Assembly (NCBI GenBank): GCA_946484175.1
Contig: CAMLSX010000012.1
Span: 1-51,936 of the forward strand
Direction of reading: 5' to 3'
DNA: 51,936 nucleotides
From: an uncultured Clostridia bacterium
Lineage (GTDB): Bacteria; Bacillota; Clostridia; Oscillospirales; Acutalibacteraceae
In this document: one piece after another, positions 11,045 through 19,114 of the stretch
How the letters are laid out: each line of letters starts with the position of its first letter
Numbering within the stretch: position 1 is the first letter of the stretch
Position numbers and translations under genes: made by a program
Notes under the pieces: model-generated
Seen by the model: only the letters and a program-made list of their open reading frames with translations
What the model was told of the DNA's origin: nothing
Databases searched by the model: none

Positions 11045-12331
11045 ATGAAAAAAGTCCTCTGTGTATTTTGTTGTACAATATTTCTGCTGCTTGCCGCCTG
11101 CTCTGATAGCGAGCAGTTTTCCAGTGAAAACCCACAGCTATCCCAACAGACCGGGGTGTACAATCAAAAAGTGCCAATTTATAATGAAAAAGAGGAGCTT
11201 CTCTGTGAACTGGAGCGGTACGGAATGATCTGGCCAGTAGAGGGAAAGCTGCTTTACAGTAAAATTCCCAACCCGCCAGTAGAGTCGTTTACAGAAAAAG
11301 AATACTGCCTTTGCGACCCGGAAACCGGAGAGTCCAAAAGCCTGGGAATTATCGATGGATGGTCATATGAAGCCGGATATAATAATTTTTACCGGAATGG
11401 GCATTTTTATATGATGGTAACAATTGGTAATGTGCTGGATGAAAATGCCACCGAAACAGAAGTTGCGCTGTATGACATCGATATACAAAAAGAGACCATG
11501 CAGAAGCTGCTTTCATGGAAAGATTCTTTCCCATACTCTTTAATGGCGCAAGTCGATAACCGTATCATCTTCGCAAATACGGGTTTAAAAGGTGGAAGCA
11601 ATGAGGGCTGCCATATAGAGGAATATAATTTTGATACAAAAGAATTGCGCCGTGTACGTGATTATGATTTTGATGAAGAAAAAGGCAGCGGCGACAGCCT
11701 GCGCCACATTGCTTCGGATGGGGAGTACATCTATATTGTGCGCCTGCATGTGTTGTCACAGGATGAAGAAGTTTTGCTGATGGATGTATACGATAAGGAT
11801 TTTCATCTGATAAAAACAGAGGATTTGACACCCCTGTGGGAGAAAGCCCCCGACCAGTACGAACCTGAAATGGAGGTTGGGCAGGGGATAACCTGTTTTT
11901 TGACGGGAAACAACAGCTTTTATTATCAAAATATGTCGATTACTACTTTTTTGGGAAAAATAGAAGATGGAGAAATTCAGAATCTCCTGCCGATGTCCTA
12001 TAAGAAAAATTATACTGTTACAGAAGATTGCATTCCCATTCCCGATACGTGGATGATACATGATAGATTAATTTCCGAAAACAATATTTTCCGTTATTCC
12101 TGGAAGGAAGAAAAATTGGAAAAGGCAAGTTTCCGCTCCCAGGAAGACGGCAGATATTGCCTGTGGTCAATGTGTCGGGATTCCAGCCGCAATAAACTGC
12201 TGATTAGTATGGAAACTTCCAAGGAGGTTAATTTGCCGCCCCGTGCTTATTACATCGATGAATCGTCTTTGGATTTCCAGCCATATACGCCGCCGGTAAG
12301 CGAAGAGAAGGGGGAAACAGCTGCCCCGTAA
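11045..12331 (+). CDS. Putative lipoprotein of unknown function
   Basis: A membrane-anchored extracytoplasmic protein. The N-terminus MKKVLCVFCC followed by FLLLAAC is a type II signal peptide with the lipobox Cys at residue 19 (from the ATG at 11045; an ATG at 11042 is also possible). The remaining 400 residues are acidic and rich in Tyr/Trp, with recurring short beta-like blocks (for example IASDGEYIYIV near residue 225), which suggests a propeller-like fold, but I recognise no family. It lies 80 bases after the C39-like peptidase and shares its AT-rich character, so the two may have arrived together. No function is assigned. Confidence 0.75.
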   Translation: MKKVLCVFCCTIFLLLAACSDSEQFSSENPQLSQQTGVYNQKVPIYNEKEELLCELERYGMIWPVEGKLLYSKIPNPPVESFTEKEYCLCDPETGESKSLGIIDGWSYEAGYNNFYRNGHFYMMVTIGNVLDENATETEVALYDIDIQKETMQKLLSWKDSFPYSLMAQVDNRIIFANTGLKGGSNEGCHIEEYNFDTKELRRVRDYDFDEEKGSGDSLRHIASDGEYIYIVRLHVLSQDEEVLLMDVYDKDFHLIKTEDLTPLWEKAPDQYEPEMEVGQGITCFLTGNNSFYYQNMSITTFLGKIEDGEIQNLLPMSYKKNYTVTEDCIPIPDTWMIHDRLISENNIFRYSWKEEKLEKASFRSQEDGRYCLWSMCRDSSRNKLLISMETSKEVNLPPRAYYIDESSLDFQPYTPPVSEEKGETAAP

Positions 12332-12348
12332 TGAATAAAACATAAAAT

Positions 12349-12390
12349 AAGCCCGCCTGCCCAATCAAGCTGGGAAGGCGGGCTTGTTGT
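12349..12390. terminator. Bidirectional terminator, lipoprotein / transporter
   Basis: AAGCCCGCC and GGCGGGCTT form a perfect 9-bp stem between two converging genes, with T-rich sequence after it on the plus strand and on the minus strand. Confidence 0.85.
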
Positions 12391-13725
12391 TTATTCCTGT
12401 GATTCCCTTTGTGCTGCCTGCTGTGCAGCGTCCATTTTTTTCCGTCCAAAAGCCAGAATCAGGAAGCCGATAAGGAACAGAGCCACCAAGCTGAGCACAC
12501 CGATGGAATCATGACCGGTAATGCTGGAAAATACCGCCACAAAAAGCGGCCCCATCACCGCGGCAAACTTGCCGAAAATATCATAGAAACCAAAGTATTC
12601 CGTCGAGCGGCTGGGCGGCACCAGCTTACCGAAATACGAGCGGGAAATGGCCTGAATACCGCCCTGTACTGTGCCTACCATAAAGGCCATAATCCAGAAC
12701 AGCACCTGTGAAAGCTGTACTGCGTCTTCGCTGCCATTGTTGATTTCAATGTTCCAGCCCATGTAAAAGCCTACCAGACAGACCACAAAATAAACCCCAA
12801 TCGCAATGCGGATCATGCGCAGAGAACCCAGCCGTTCCGAAAGCCTGCCGAACAGAATGGAGCACGGCACAGCGACAATCTGGGTCACCAGCAGCGCTAG
12901 GATCATGCCGGTGGAATCCAATCCCAGTTTGGTTCCGTAAGAAGAGGAGAGGCTGATGACCGTGTTCACGCCATCGATATAGCAGAAATAGGCCAGAATG
13001 TACAGGAAGATCCCCTTGTTATGGAAGATGCTCAAAAAGGTATCGCGGATATTGGAAAGCGCATTTTTCACCAGCTGCGTGGGGGGAACCTCCACATAGT
13101 GTTCCTGCTTTACGTTGCGCAGCATGGGGATGCTGAACCCTGCCCACCAGAGAGAGGTGAGGATGATGACCAGCTTGACCGCAGTGGGGTTGCTCATGCC
13201 CATCACCAGCAGCAGGCCGATGGAGATCAGGAAGGGGATGGTGCTGCCGCCGATATAGCCCATGGCATAGCCCCAGGCAGAAACCTTGTCCATGCGTTCT
13301 TTGGTGGTTACATCTGTGAGGAAGGAATCGTACAGCAGGCAGGAGCCCAGAAAACCAATGTAGGAGAAGACATAGCCCACCAGCAGCATCTGCCAGGTGT
13401 TGAAGAACGCGGTAGAAAGCGTAGCCAGAATTCCCAGCGCAGCAAATACCGTGAAGAGCTTCTTTTTCATGCCTTTATAGTCGCCAATCGCGCCCAGAAA
13501 CGGGGCAAGCACTGCGATGGTAAAGGTGGCGGCCGCCGTGCCGTACGACCACGGGACGACATTATCTACCCCAGCTGCTTCGCAGACACTGCCGAAATAA
13601 ATGGGGAAGATGGCTGCCATCATGTTGGTGGCGAACACCGAGTTGGCCCAGTCGTACATGATCCAGCTTTTTTCTTTTCTGGTAAACCGGAAGACTTTTT
13701 TCATGCAGGTTTTCATTCCCTTCAT
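12391..13725 (-). CDS. MFS transporter, Atg22/UMF1 family
   Basis: A twelve-helix membrane transporter of the UMF1 (Atg22-like) branch of the major facilitator superfamily. The signature YDWANSVFATNMMAAIFPIYF at the N-terminus is characteristic of this group, and GTVQGGIQAISRSYFGKLVPP in the middle matches the conserved loop. About 444 residues is normal. Starts at 13725, 13716 and 13704 are possible; none has a strong ribosome binding site. The substrate is unknown; relatives in fungi export amino acids from the vacuole, but this should not be carried over. It stands alone between two terminators. Confidence 0.85.
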   Translation of the reverse strand: MKGMKTCMKKVFRFTRKEKSWIMYDWANSVFATNMMAAIFPIYFGSVCEAAGVDNVVPWSYGTAAATFTIAVLAPFLGAIGDYKGMKKKLFTVFAALGILATLSTAFFNTWQMLLVGYVFSYIGFLGSCLLYDSFLTDVTTKERMDKVSAWGYAMGYIGGSTIPFLISIGLLLVMGMSNPTAVKLVIILTSLWWAGFSIPMLRNVKQEHYVEVPPTQLVKNALSNIRDTFLSIFHNKGIFLYILAYFCYIDGVNTVISLSSSYGTKLGLDSTGMILALLVTQIVAVPCSILFGRLSERLGSLRMIRIAIGVYFVVCLVGFYMGWNIEINNGSEDAVQLSQVLFWIMAFMVGTVQGGIQAISRSYFGKLVPPSRSTEYFGFYDIFGKFAAVMGPLFVAVFSSITGHDSIGVLSLVALFLIGFLILAFGRKKMDAAQQAAQRESQE

Positions 13726-13887
13726 CTGTTGATAGAAGGCAGCTGCTGCCCTCTGAAATTGGTGGCAAAGAAAAATGCTTTAACCTTATCATACCACACA
13801 ATCGGGCAAAGGAACAGAAATATTTGAAATTCCAAGTATTATTTACCGGGATTTTACGAGGATATTTCTGAACCCCAAAAAATACCA

Positions 13888-13919
13888 AAGGCCGGGAGAT
13901 TGTCCCGGCCTTCAGCATT
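13888..13919. terminator. Terminator-like hairpin
   Basis: AAGGCCGGG and CCCGGCCTT form a 9-bp perfect stem around a 7-base loop. It may close transcription from the kinase gene lying upstream on the minus strand, or act in both directions. Confidence 0.65.
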
Positions 13920-13995
13920 TTGAGAAGGAATAATGAAAAAAGAAGGGTATTTATGAAAACGCCTGTCTTCAGGCTCTTGTAATTGGTCTGTCACG

Positions 13996-14032
13996 CTTAC
14001 AGGACCGGTAACTCCGACCTCTTCCTGTAAGC
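13996..14032. repeat. Inverted repeat with 18-base loop downstream of the kinase gene
   Basis: GCTTACAGGA and TCCTGTAAGC are exact complements (10 bp). There is no T-run on either side, so a plain terminator is not obvious; an mRNA 3' end stabiliser or a protein site are possible. Confidence 0.5.
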
Positions 14033-14194
14033 TCCGACAGTTAAAAAGGGATGTGCTATTTTATGTTCAGTACAACTTCACTCCGTTTGTTTTCTGTTGT
14101 GACTATAGTATATCCCCTAATTATGTCCCAAATTTGAAGGGAATAAAAAGAATTCCAAAATAAACCATATAGAAACCATGAAGACAGTGTTTGA

Positions 14195-15790
14195 TTACGG
14201 CAGGCAATGCACAGCTGCCTGCTGAATCTCCAGGCCCTTGCGGTAACGTTCCACGAACTGCCGGAATCCTTCGACATCGGCAACATCGGGCTGCGCGGTG
14301 ACTCCTGCACTGCCATGGAAAACTTCGCGGCTGAGATAGTCTTCCAGCGTCTGGCCGGGCTCTTTGTGAACGCGATAGGCAGCCAGCAGTGCAATACCCC
14401 ACGCGCCGCCCTCACCGGCTGTCTCCATCACCGCTACCGGCACATTCATAGCCGCCGCCATAAACGGCTGGCCAACTTCGCGCGTCTTGAAATATCCGCC
14501 GTGACCCATCAGCAAATCCAGCTGCACGTTCTCCTTTTCCAGCAGGATATCCATACCGATTTTCAGAGTTGCCAGTGCGCTGTACAGATGGGTACGCATA
14601 AAGTTTGCCAGCCCAAAGTGGCTTTCAGGGGTACGCACGAACAGCGGGCGTCCCTCTTCGAAGCCGGTAATCGGTTCGCCGGAATCATAATTATAAGAAA
14701 GCAGGCCGCCGCAATCTGCGTCGCCTTCCAGTGCTTTTCGGAATAGCATAGTGAACAACTCGGACTTGCTCACCTTTGCCCCCATACCGGCCAGCACCTC
14801 ATCAAACAGCCCCACCCATGCATTGATATCTGATGTGCAGTTGTTGCAGTGTACCATAGCGACCGGAAGTCCGGCAGGCGTTGTGACCATATCGATTTCA
14901 GGGTATACCTTAGAGAGCGGCTTTTCCAGAACTGCCATGGCAAATACCGAGGTTCCTGCCGACACATTGCCGCTTCGGGGCGCAACGCTGTTAGTGGCTG
15001 CCATACCGGTGCCGGCATCGCCCTCGGGCGGGCACATGGGGATTCCCGCCTGCAGGGTACCGGTGGGGTCCAGCAGCAGGGCGCCCTCGGGCGTCAGCAC
15101 ACCTGCATCTTCCCCGGCAGAGAGAACCTGCGGGAAAATATCGGTCAGATGCAGGCCGTAATCTGCCAGCTTTTCATCAAAGAGCGAAACCATGCGGGCA
15201 TCATAGGTGCCGGTCTCACTGTCAATGGGGAACATACCGGAAGCATCTCCCACACCCAGCACTTTTTTGCCGGTGAGCATCCAGTGCACATATCCGGCCA
15301 GCGTGGTCATAAAGTCAATGCGCGGCACGTGGTCTTCTTCATTGAGCATGGCCTGATACAGATGGGCAATGCTCCAGCGCTGCGGAACATTGAACTGGAA
15401 AAGCTCGGTGAGCTCTTCGGCGGCCTGCGCGGTCATGGTGTTGCGCCAGGTGCGGAACGGCACCAAAAGCTCGCCGTCTTCATCAAAGGCCAGATACCCA
15501 TGCATCATGGCAGAAAAGCCGATTGCGCCCACGGTCCCCAGCGTCACGCCGTACTGATTCTGCACTTCTTCTGCCAGAGCGGCATAACAGCCTTGCAGGC
15601 CCTGCCAAACCTCCTCCAACGGGTAAGTCCAAACCCCGTTTTCCCAGTGGTTTTCCCATTCATATCCGCCCGAAGCCAACGGCGCCGAATCCGGCCCAAT
15701 CAAAACTGCTTTGATGCGGGTGGAGCCGAACTCCACGCCCAGCGCGGTTTTACCCTGCGCAATAATTTCTTTGATCTGATTCTGTTCCAT
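14195..15790 (-). CDS. FGGY-family carbohydrate kinase, possibly L-ribulokinase
   Basis: Phosphorylates a sugar or polyol at the start of its breakdown. The N-terminal ATPase lobe shows [14 protein letters not shown], and the C-terminal lobe shows [20 protein letters not shown] and [15 protein letters not shown], all typical of FGGY kinases. From the ATG at 15790 (AGGAAC upstream) the protein is 531 residues, in the range of ribulokinases and xylulokinases; the longer ORF to 15844 has no better start. A palindrome resembling the AraR operator lies over the expected transcription start, which favours arabinose (L-ribulose) metabolism, but no other arabinose gene is in the window. Substrate assignment is therefore tentative. 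Confidence 0.8.
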   Translation of the reverse strand: MEQNQIKEIIAQGKTALGVEFGSTRIKAVLIGPDSAPLASGGYEWENHWENGVWTYPLEEVWQGLQGCYAALAEEVQNQYGVTLGTVGAIGFSAMMHGYLAFDEDGELLVPFRTWRNTMTAQAAEELTELFQFNVPQRWSIAHLYQAMLNEEDHVPRIDFMTTLAGYVHWMLTGKKVLGVGDASGMFPIDSETGTYDARMVSLFDEKLADYGLHLTDIFPQVLSAGEDAGVLTPEGALLLDPTGTLQAGIPMCPPEGDAGTGMAATNSVAPRSGNVSAGTSVFAMAVLEKPLSKVYPEIDMVTTPAGLPVAMVHCNNCTSDINAWVGLFDEVLAGMGAKVSKSELFTMLFRKALEGDADCGGLLSYNYDSGEPITGFEEGRPLFVRTPESHFGLANFMRTHLYSALATLKIGMDILLEKENVQLDLLMGHGGYFKTREVGQPFMAAAMNVPVAVMETAGEGGAWGIALLAAYRVHKEPGQTLEDYLSREVFHGSAGVTAQPDVADVEGFRQFVERYRKGLEIQQAAVHCLP

Positions 15791-15843
15791 AGGTTCCTGT
15801 GTTCCTGCCTTTCCTGTATGAAGTTGCAATTTGCGTTTCTGCA

Positions 15844-15859
15844 AATTGTACGTACATTT
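15844..15859. promoter_or_regulatory. Candidate AraR-type operator
   Basis: AATTGTACGTACATTT with the perfect 10-bp palindrome TGTACGTACA. The core TTGTACGTACA equals that of the Bacillus AraR consensus as I recall it (ATTTGTACGTACAAAT). It lies just downstream of the predicted -10 of the kinase promoter, where a repressor would block transcription. Confidence 0.5.
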
Positions 15860-15867
15860 TCCCCTTT

Positions 15868-15896
15868 ATCATACTGATTTTCCCGTCAAATCACAA
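15868..15896 (-). promoter_or_regulatory. Promoter of the FGGY kinase gene
   Basis: Read on the minus strand: TTGTGA, 17 bases, TATGAT, followed by the candidate AraR-type palindrome and the kinase start about 80 bases on. Confidence 0.5.
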
Positions 15897-15990
15897 GAGA
15901 AACTTTCACGAAAATACACAATGATTTTTAAGAATATTGCCGAAGTTTTCTCCTCTTTTAAAGTACAAATGCTTTTTATACAGCTAACAG

Positions 15991-16019
15991 TTGCACAAAA
16001 TCCTGATGCATGATACAAT
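15991..16019 (+). promoter_or_regulatory. Promoter of the GH3 glycosidase gene
   Basis: TTGCAC, 17 bases, TACAAT, leaving a 140-base leader before the GH3 start. The leader has no obvious hairpin. Confidence 0.6.
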
Positions 16020-16161
16020 ATTTGTATTCAATAATCTGTCAGTACATTCGGCAGTTCACAACAGTTGTTTATTCATAAAGAAAAGGCGGTTTTTTTTATG
16101 AATACTGTGACCGGATTGTACAGCGGCGAAAGCCGCAGGAGTTTGAACAGGAGGAAACTGT

Positions 16162-18879
16162 ATGACAAAAATGCAAGAGTTGTGCCGTAAAGCCGGTGCA
16201 GAAGGCGCTGTTCTGCTGAAAAACAACCATCATGCCCTTCCCATCCGCAGCGGCGAGACGGTCTCCATTTTCGGACGCATCCAGTTGAACTATTATAAGA
16301 GCGGCACCGGTTCCGGCGGCCTGGTAAACGTGGATTATGTCGTGGATATCCCCGATGGCCTGCGCAATGCCGAAGGAATCCACGTAAATGAAGAACTGTA
16401 TCAGGAGTATGCCGCCTGGGAAGTCAGCCACCCCTTTGATAAAGGAAAGGGATGGGCACAGGAGCCGTTCTGCCAGGAAGAAATGCCGATTTCTGACGAA
16501 TTGGCTGCCAAAGCTGCCGCAAATTCCGATCTTGCATTGGTGGTGCTGGGCCGTCTGGCCGGTGAAGACCGCGACAGCGATGCCGGCAAAGGCAGCTATT
16601 ACCTCTCTGATGGCGAAGAAGAGCTTCTGCGTACCGTGCGCAAGCATTTTAGCCGCGTGGTTGTTGTGCTGAATGTGGGCAACCTGATGGATATGGCCTG
16701 GGACGAACTGGCCGATGCGGTCATGTATGTCTGGCAGGGTGGCCAGGAAGGCGGCAACGCTGTGGCCGATGTGCTGACCGGACGTGTAACTCCCAGCGGC
16801 AAACTCAGCGATACCATTGCTCTGGACTTGCAGAAAATCCCCGCTGTCAAGAATTTTGGCAACCAGGAAGCCAACCTTTACGAAGAGGATGTTTATGTAG
16901 GTTACCGCTGGTTCGAGACATTTGATCCTGACAACGTGAAATACCCCTTTGGCTACGGCCTTTCTTATACTACCTTTGCCTGGGAGCAGAAATCCGCCTG
17001 CGTGCAGGATGACCATGTGCTGTTCCGTGTTGCGGTGAAGAATACCGGTGATGTGCCCGGCCGTGAAATTGTTCAGGTATATGTGGGCGTACCGCAGGGC
17101 AAGCTGGGCCAGCCGGTCAAGGCGCTGTGCGGCTATCAGAAGACCGCGCTTTTGCAGCCCGGAGAGGAGCAGGAAGTTTCCATTGATATTCCCATGTCGG
17201 TGTTCTCTTCTTATGATGACAGCGGTGTAACCGGACATAAATCCTGCCGTGTACTGGAAGCGGGTGAGTACCTGTTCTATGTGGGTACCGATGTGCGTTC
17301 GGCAGAGGAAACTTTTGCCTTTATGATGGACGAAACTGTGGTGCTGGAAGAGCTGACCGAGTGTATGACCCCCACTTTCTCGATGCAGCGCATGCATCCG
17401 CGCGTAAAAGACGGCAAGCTGGTGCCCGAGATGGAGCCTGTGCCGCAGCGCACCTATAATCTGACAGAGCGCATCACCTCTCACCGTCCCGAAAATGTGC
17501 AGTATTCCGGAGATTTGGGAATCCTTCTGAAAGACGTAAAAGAAGGAAAAAATACCATGCGTCAATTCCTGTCCCAGCTGACAGATGAGGATCTGGCCTG
17601 CCTGGTGCGCGGCGAAGGTATGTGTTCTCCCAAAGTTACGCTGGGCACTGCCGGTGCATTCGGTGGCCTGACCCCACGCCTGCGTGCGTTTGGTATCCCC
17701 GCCGGCTGCTGTGCTGATGGCCCCTCCGGTATCCGTATGGACTGCGGAACCCATGCTACCAGTATTCCCAGCGGTACCCTTTTGGCCTGTACCTTTGACG
17801 ATGAATTGAACGAAGAGCTGTTTGACTGCATGGGCGAAGAGCTGTACCGCAACCGTGTGGATACTCTTCTTGGACCGGGCATCAATATCCATCGCTGTCC
17901 GCTGAATGGCCGTAACTTTGAGTATTTCTCCGAAGATCCGCTGTTGACCGGACGTATGGCTGCTGCCCAGCTGCGCGGTATGCACCGCCATGGTGTGACC
18001 GGCACCATCAAACACTTCTGTGCCAATAACCAGGAGTTCAAACGCTTTTTTGTCAGCTCGGATGTCTCTGAACGTGCGCTGCGCGACATTTACCTGCGCG
18101 GTTTTGAGATTGCCGTGAAAGAGGGCAATGCGCGTTCCATCATGACTTCTTACAACCCGATCAATGGCATCTGGGCTGCCGGAAATTATGACCTGTGCAC
18201 TACCATCCTGCGCGGTGAATGGGGATATACCGGAATCGTGATGACCGACTGGTGGGCCAAGATGAACGAGGAAGGCGAAGAGGGGTATCGAGAGAACACC
18301 CGTGCCATGATTCGCGCACAGAACGACCTGTATATGGTGGTTGTCGATGCTGAAAAAAATACCATGAATGACAATACCATGGCTTCTCTGGAAGACGGCA
18401 CACTGCATCGCGGCGAACTGCTGCGCAGTGCTGAAAACCTCTGCCGCTTCCTGATGAATTCCCACTGTATGGAAAACCGCAAGGCAGCGTCTTCTTCTGG
18501 GGAAGAATTTGATCTTCCCGAGCCGGAGACCATTGATTTTGTTATCCGCGATGGTGCAGTGATGGATCTGCACGGTATTCCTACCGCCAAGGGAAGCACC
18601 ACTACCTACACGATTCTCACTGAACAGGAAGGAACCTATGAAGTAACTGCGGTTGCTTCCAGCGATGTAGGCGGCGTAGCGCAGATCCCGGTCACAATCT
18701 CGGCACGTCATCACGCCACAATGTTCTCGTTTATGGGAACCGGCGGAGAGACAGTGGAGCGCACCTCTCTGATCTCGTTTGACAGCGGCAAGGAATACTT
18801 TAAGGTCTTCTTTGCACAGGGCGGCTTGACGCTCTATGAGCTGCGCTTTAAATTTATCAGCGAAGAGAAATTCATCTGA
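16162..18879 (+). CDS. Glycoside hydrolase family 3 enzyme with swapped domain order
   Basis: A beta-glucosidase/beta-xylosidase type enzyme with no signal peptide, so it acts inside the cell on imported oligosaccharides. Unlike most GH3 proteins, the alpha/beta sandwich domain comes first (AEGAVLLKNNHHALPI, then VVVVLNVGNLMDMAW near 170), then the fibronectin-III-like domain (about 270-400), then the TIM barrel with GPGINIHRCPLNGRNFEYFSE, KHF and the nucleophile Asp696 in GIVMTDWWA. This order is known from Ruminococcus albus and Butyrivibrio beta-glucosidases. A small beta-rich C-terminal part (about 790-905) follows. AGGAGG precedes the ATG. It diverges from the sugar kinase, so both may serve hemicellulose use. 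The true glycoside is unknown. Confidence 0.88.
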   Translation: MTKMQELCRKAGAEGAVLLKNNHHALPIRSGETVSIFGRIQLNYYKSGTGSGGLVNVDYVVDIPDGLRNAEGIHVNEELYQEYAAWEVSHPFDKGKGWAQEPFCQEEMPISDELAAKAAANSDLALVVLGRLAGEDRDSDAGKGSYYLSDGEEELLRTVRKHFSRVVVVLNVGNLMDMAWDELADAVMYVWQGGQEGGNAVADVLTGRVTPSGKLSDTIALDLQKIPAVKNFGNQEANLYEEDVYVGYRWFETFDPDNVKYPFGYGLSYTTFAWEQKSACVQDDHVLFRVAVKNTGDVPGREIVQVYVGVPQGKLGQPVKALCGYQKTALLQPGEEQEVSIDIPMSVFSSYDDSGVTGHKSCRVLEAGEYLFYVGTDVRSAEETFAFMMDETVVLEELTECMTPTFSMQRMHPRVKDGKLVPEMEPVPQRTYNLTERITSHRPENVQYSGDLGILLKDVKEGKNTMRQFLSQLTDEDLACLVRGEGMCSPKVTLGTAGAFGGLTPRLRAFGIPAGCCADGPSGIRMDCGTHATSIPSGTLLACTFDDELNEELFDCMGEELYRNRVDTLLGPGINIHRCPLNGRNFEYFSEDPLLTGRMAAAQLRGMHRHGVTGTIKHFCANNQEFKRFFVSSDVSERALRDIYLRGFEIAVKEGNARSIMTSYNPINGIWAAGNYDLCTTILRGEWGYTGIVMTDWWAKMNEEGEEGYRENTRAMIRAQNDLYMVVVDAEKNTMNDNTMASLEDGTLHRGELLRSAENLCRFLMNSHCMENRKAASSSGEEFDLPEPETIDFVIRDGAVMDLHGIPTAKGSTTTYTILTEQEGTYEVTAVASSDVGGVAQIPVTISARHHATMFSFMGTGGETVERTSLISFDSGKEYFKVFFAQGGLTLYELRFKFISEEKFI

Positions 18880-18883
18880 GTTA

Positions 18884-18925
18884 AAATTCCCACCGGTCAG
18901 AGAACACAACCGGTGGGAATTTTTG
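18884..18925 (+). terminator. Terminator after the GH3 gene
   Basis: AATTCCCACCGGT and ACCGGTGGGAATT form a 13-bp perfect stem followed by TTTTGCTTTT. Confidence 0.93.
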
Positions 18926-18999
18926 CTTTTCAGACGAATCTGCTGCAGTTGTTGTAATGTTTTCCGGGTTTTCTCTTTTTCTGAAAGCTGTAATGCATC

Positions 19000-19028
19000 T
19001 TGATTCTCTGTATCGGATTTTGTATAAT
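19000..19028 (+). promoter_or_regulatory. Promoter of the ABC-F gene
   Basis: TTGATT, 17 bases, TATAAT, about 85 bases ahead of the start codon. A short TGCTTCGTGAAGC hairpin lies in the leader. Confidence 0.65.
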
Positions 19029-19114
19029 AAAATGAATATGCATTTTATTACAGCCTCTTATGCTTCGTGAAGCCTGTAGGGGGACTGTATTGAGAAAGAA
19101 GGAGAACGGATTCT

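Larger units (their letters stand above)
13726..14194. other. Gene-free stretch between two minus-strand genes
   Basis: No ORF with a ribosome binding site is seen. It contains the transporter's upstream region, a terminator at 13888-13912 and an inverted repeat at 13996-14032, listed separately. The rest is AT-rich and without visible structure. Confidence 0.5.

Noticed and set aside
16096-18909. A 937-codon open frame on the minus strand opposite the GH3 gene
   Set aside because: It mirrors the codon bias of the GH3 gene, has no ribosome binding site or recognisable domain, and the plus-strand protein is clearly GH3.
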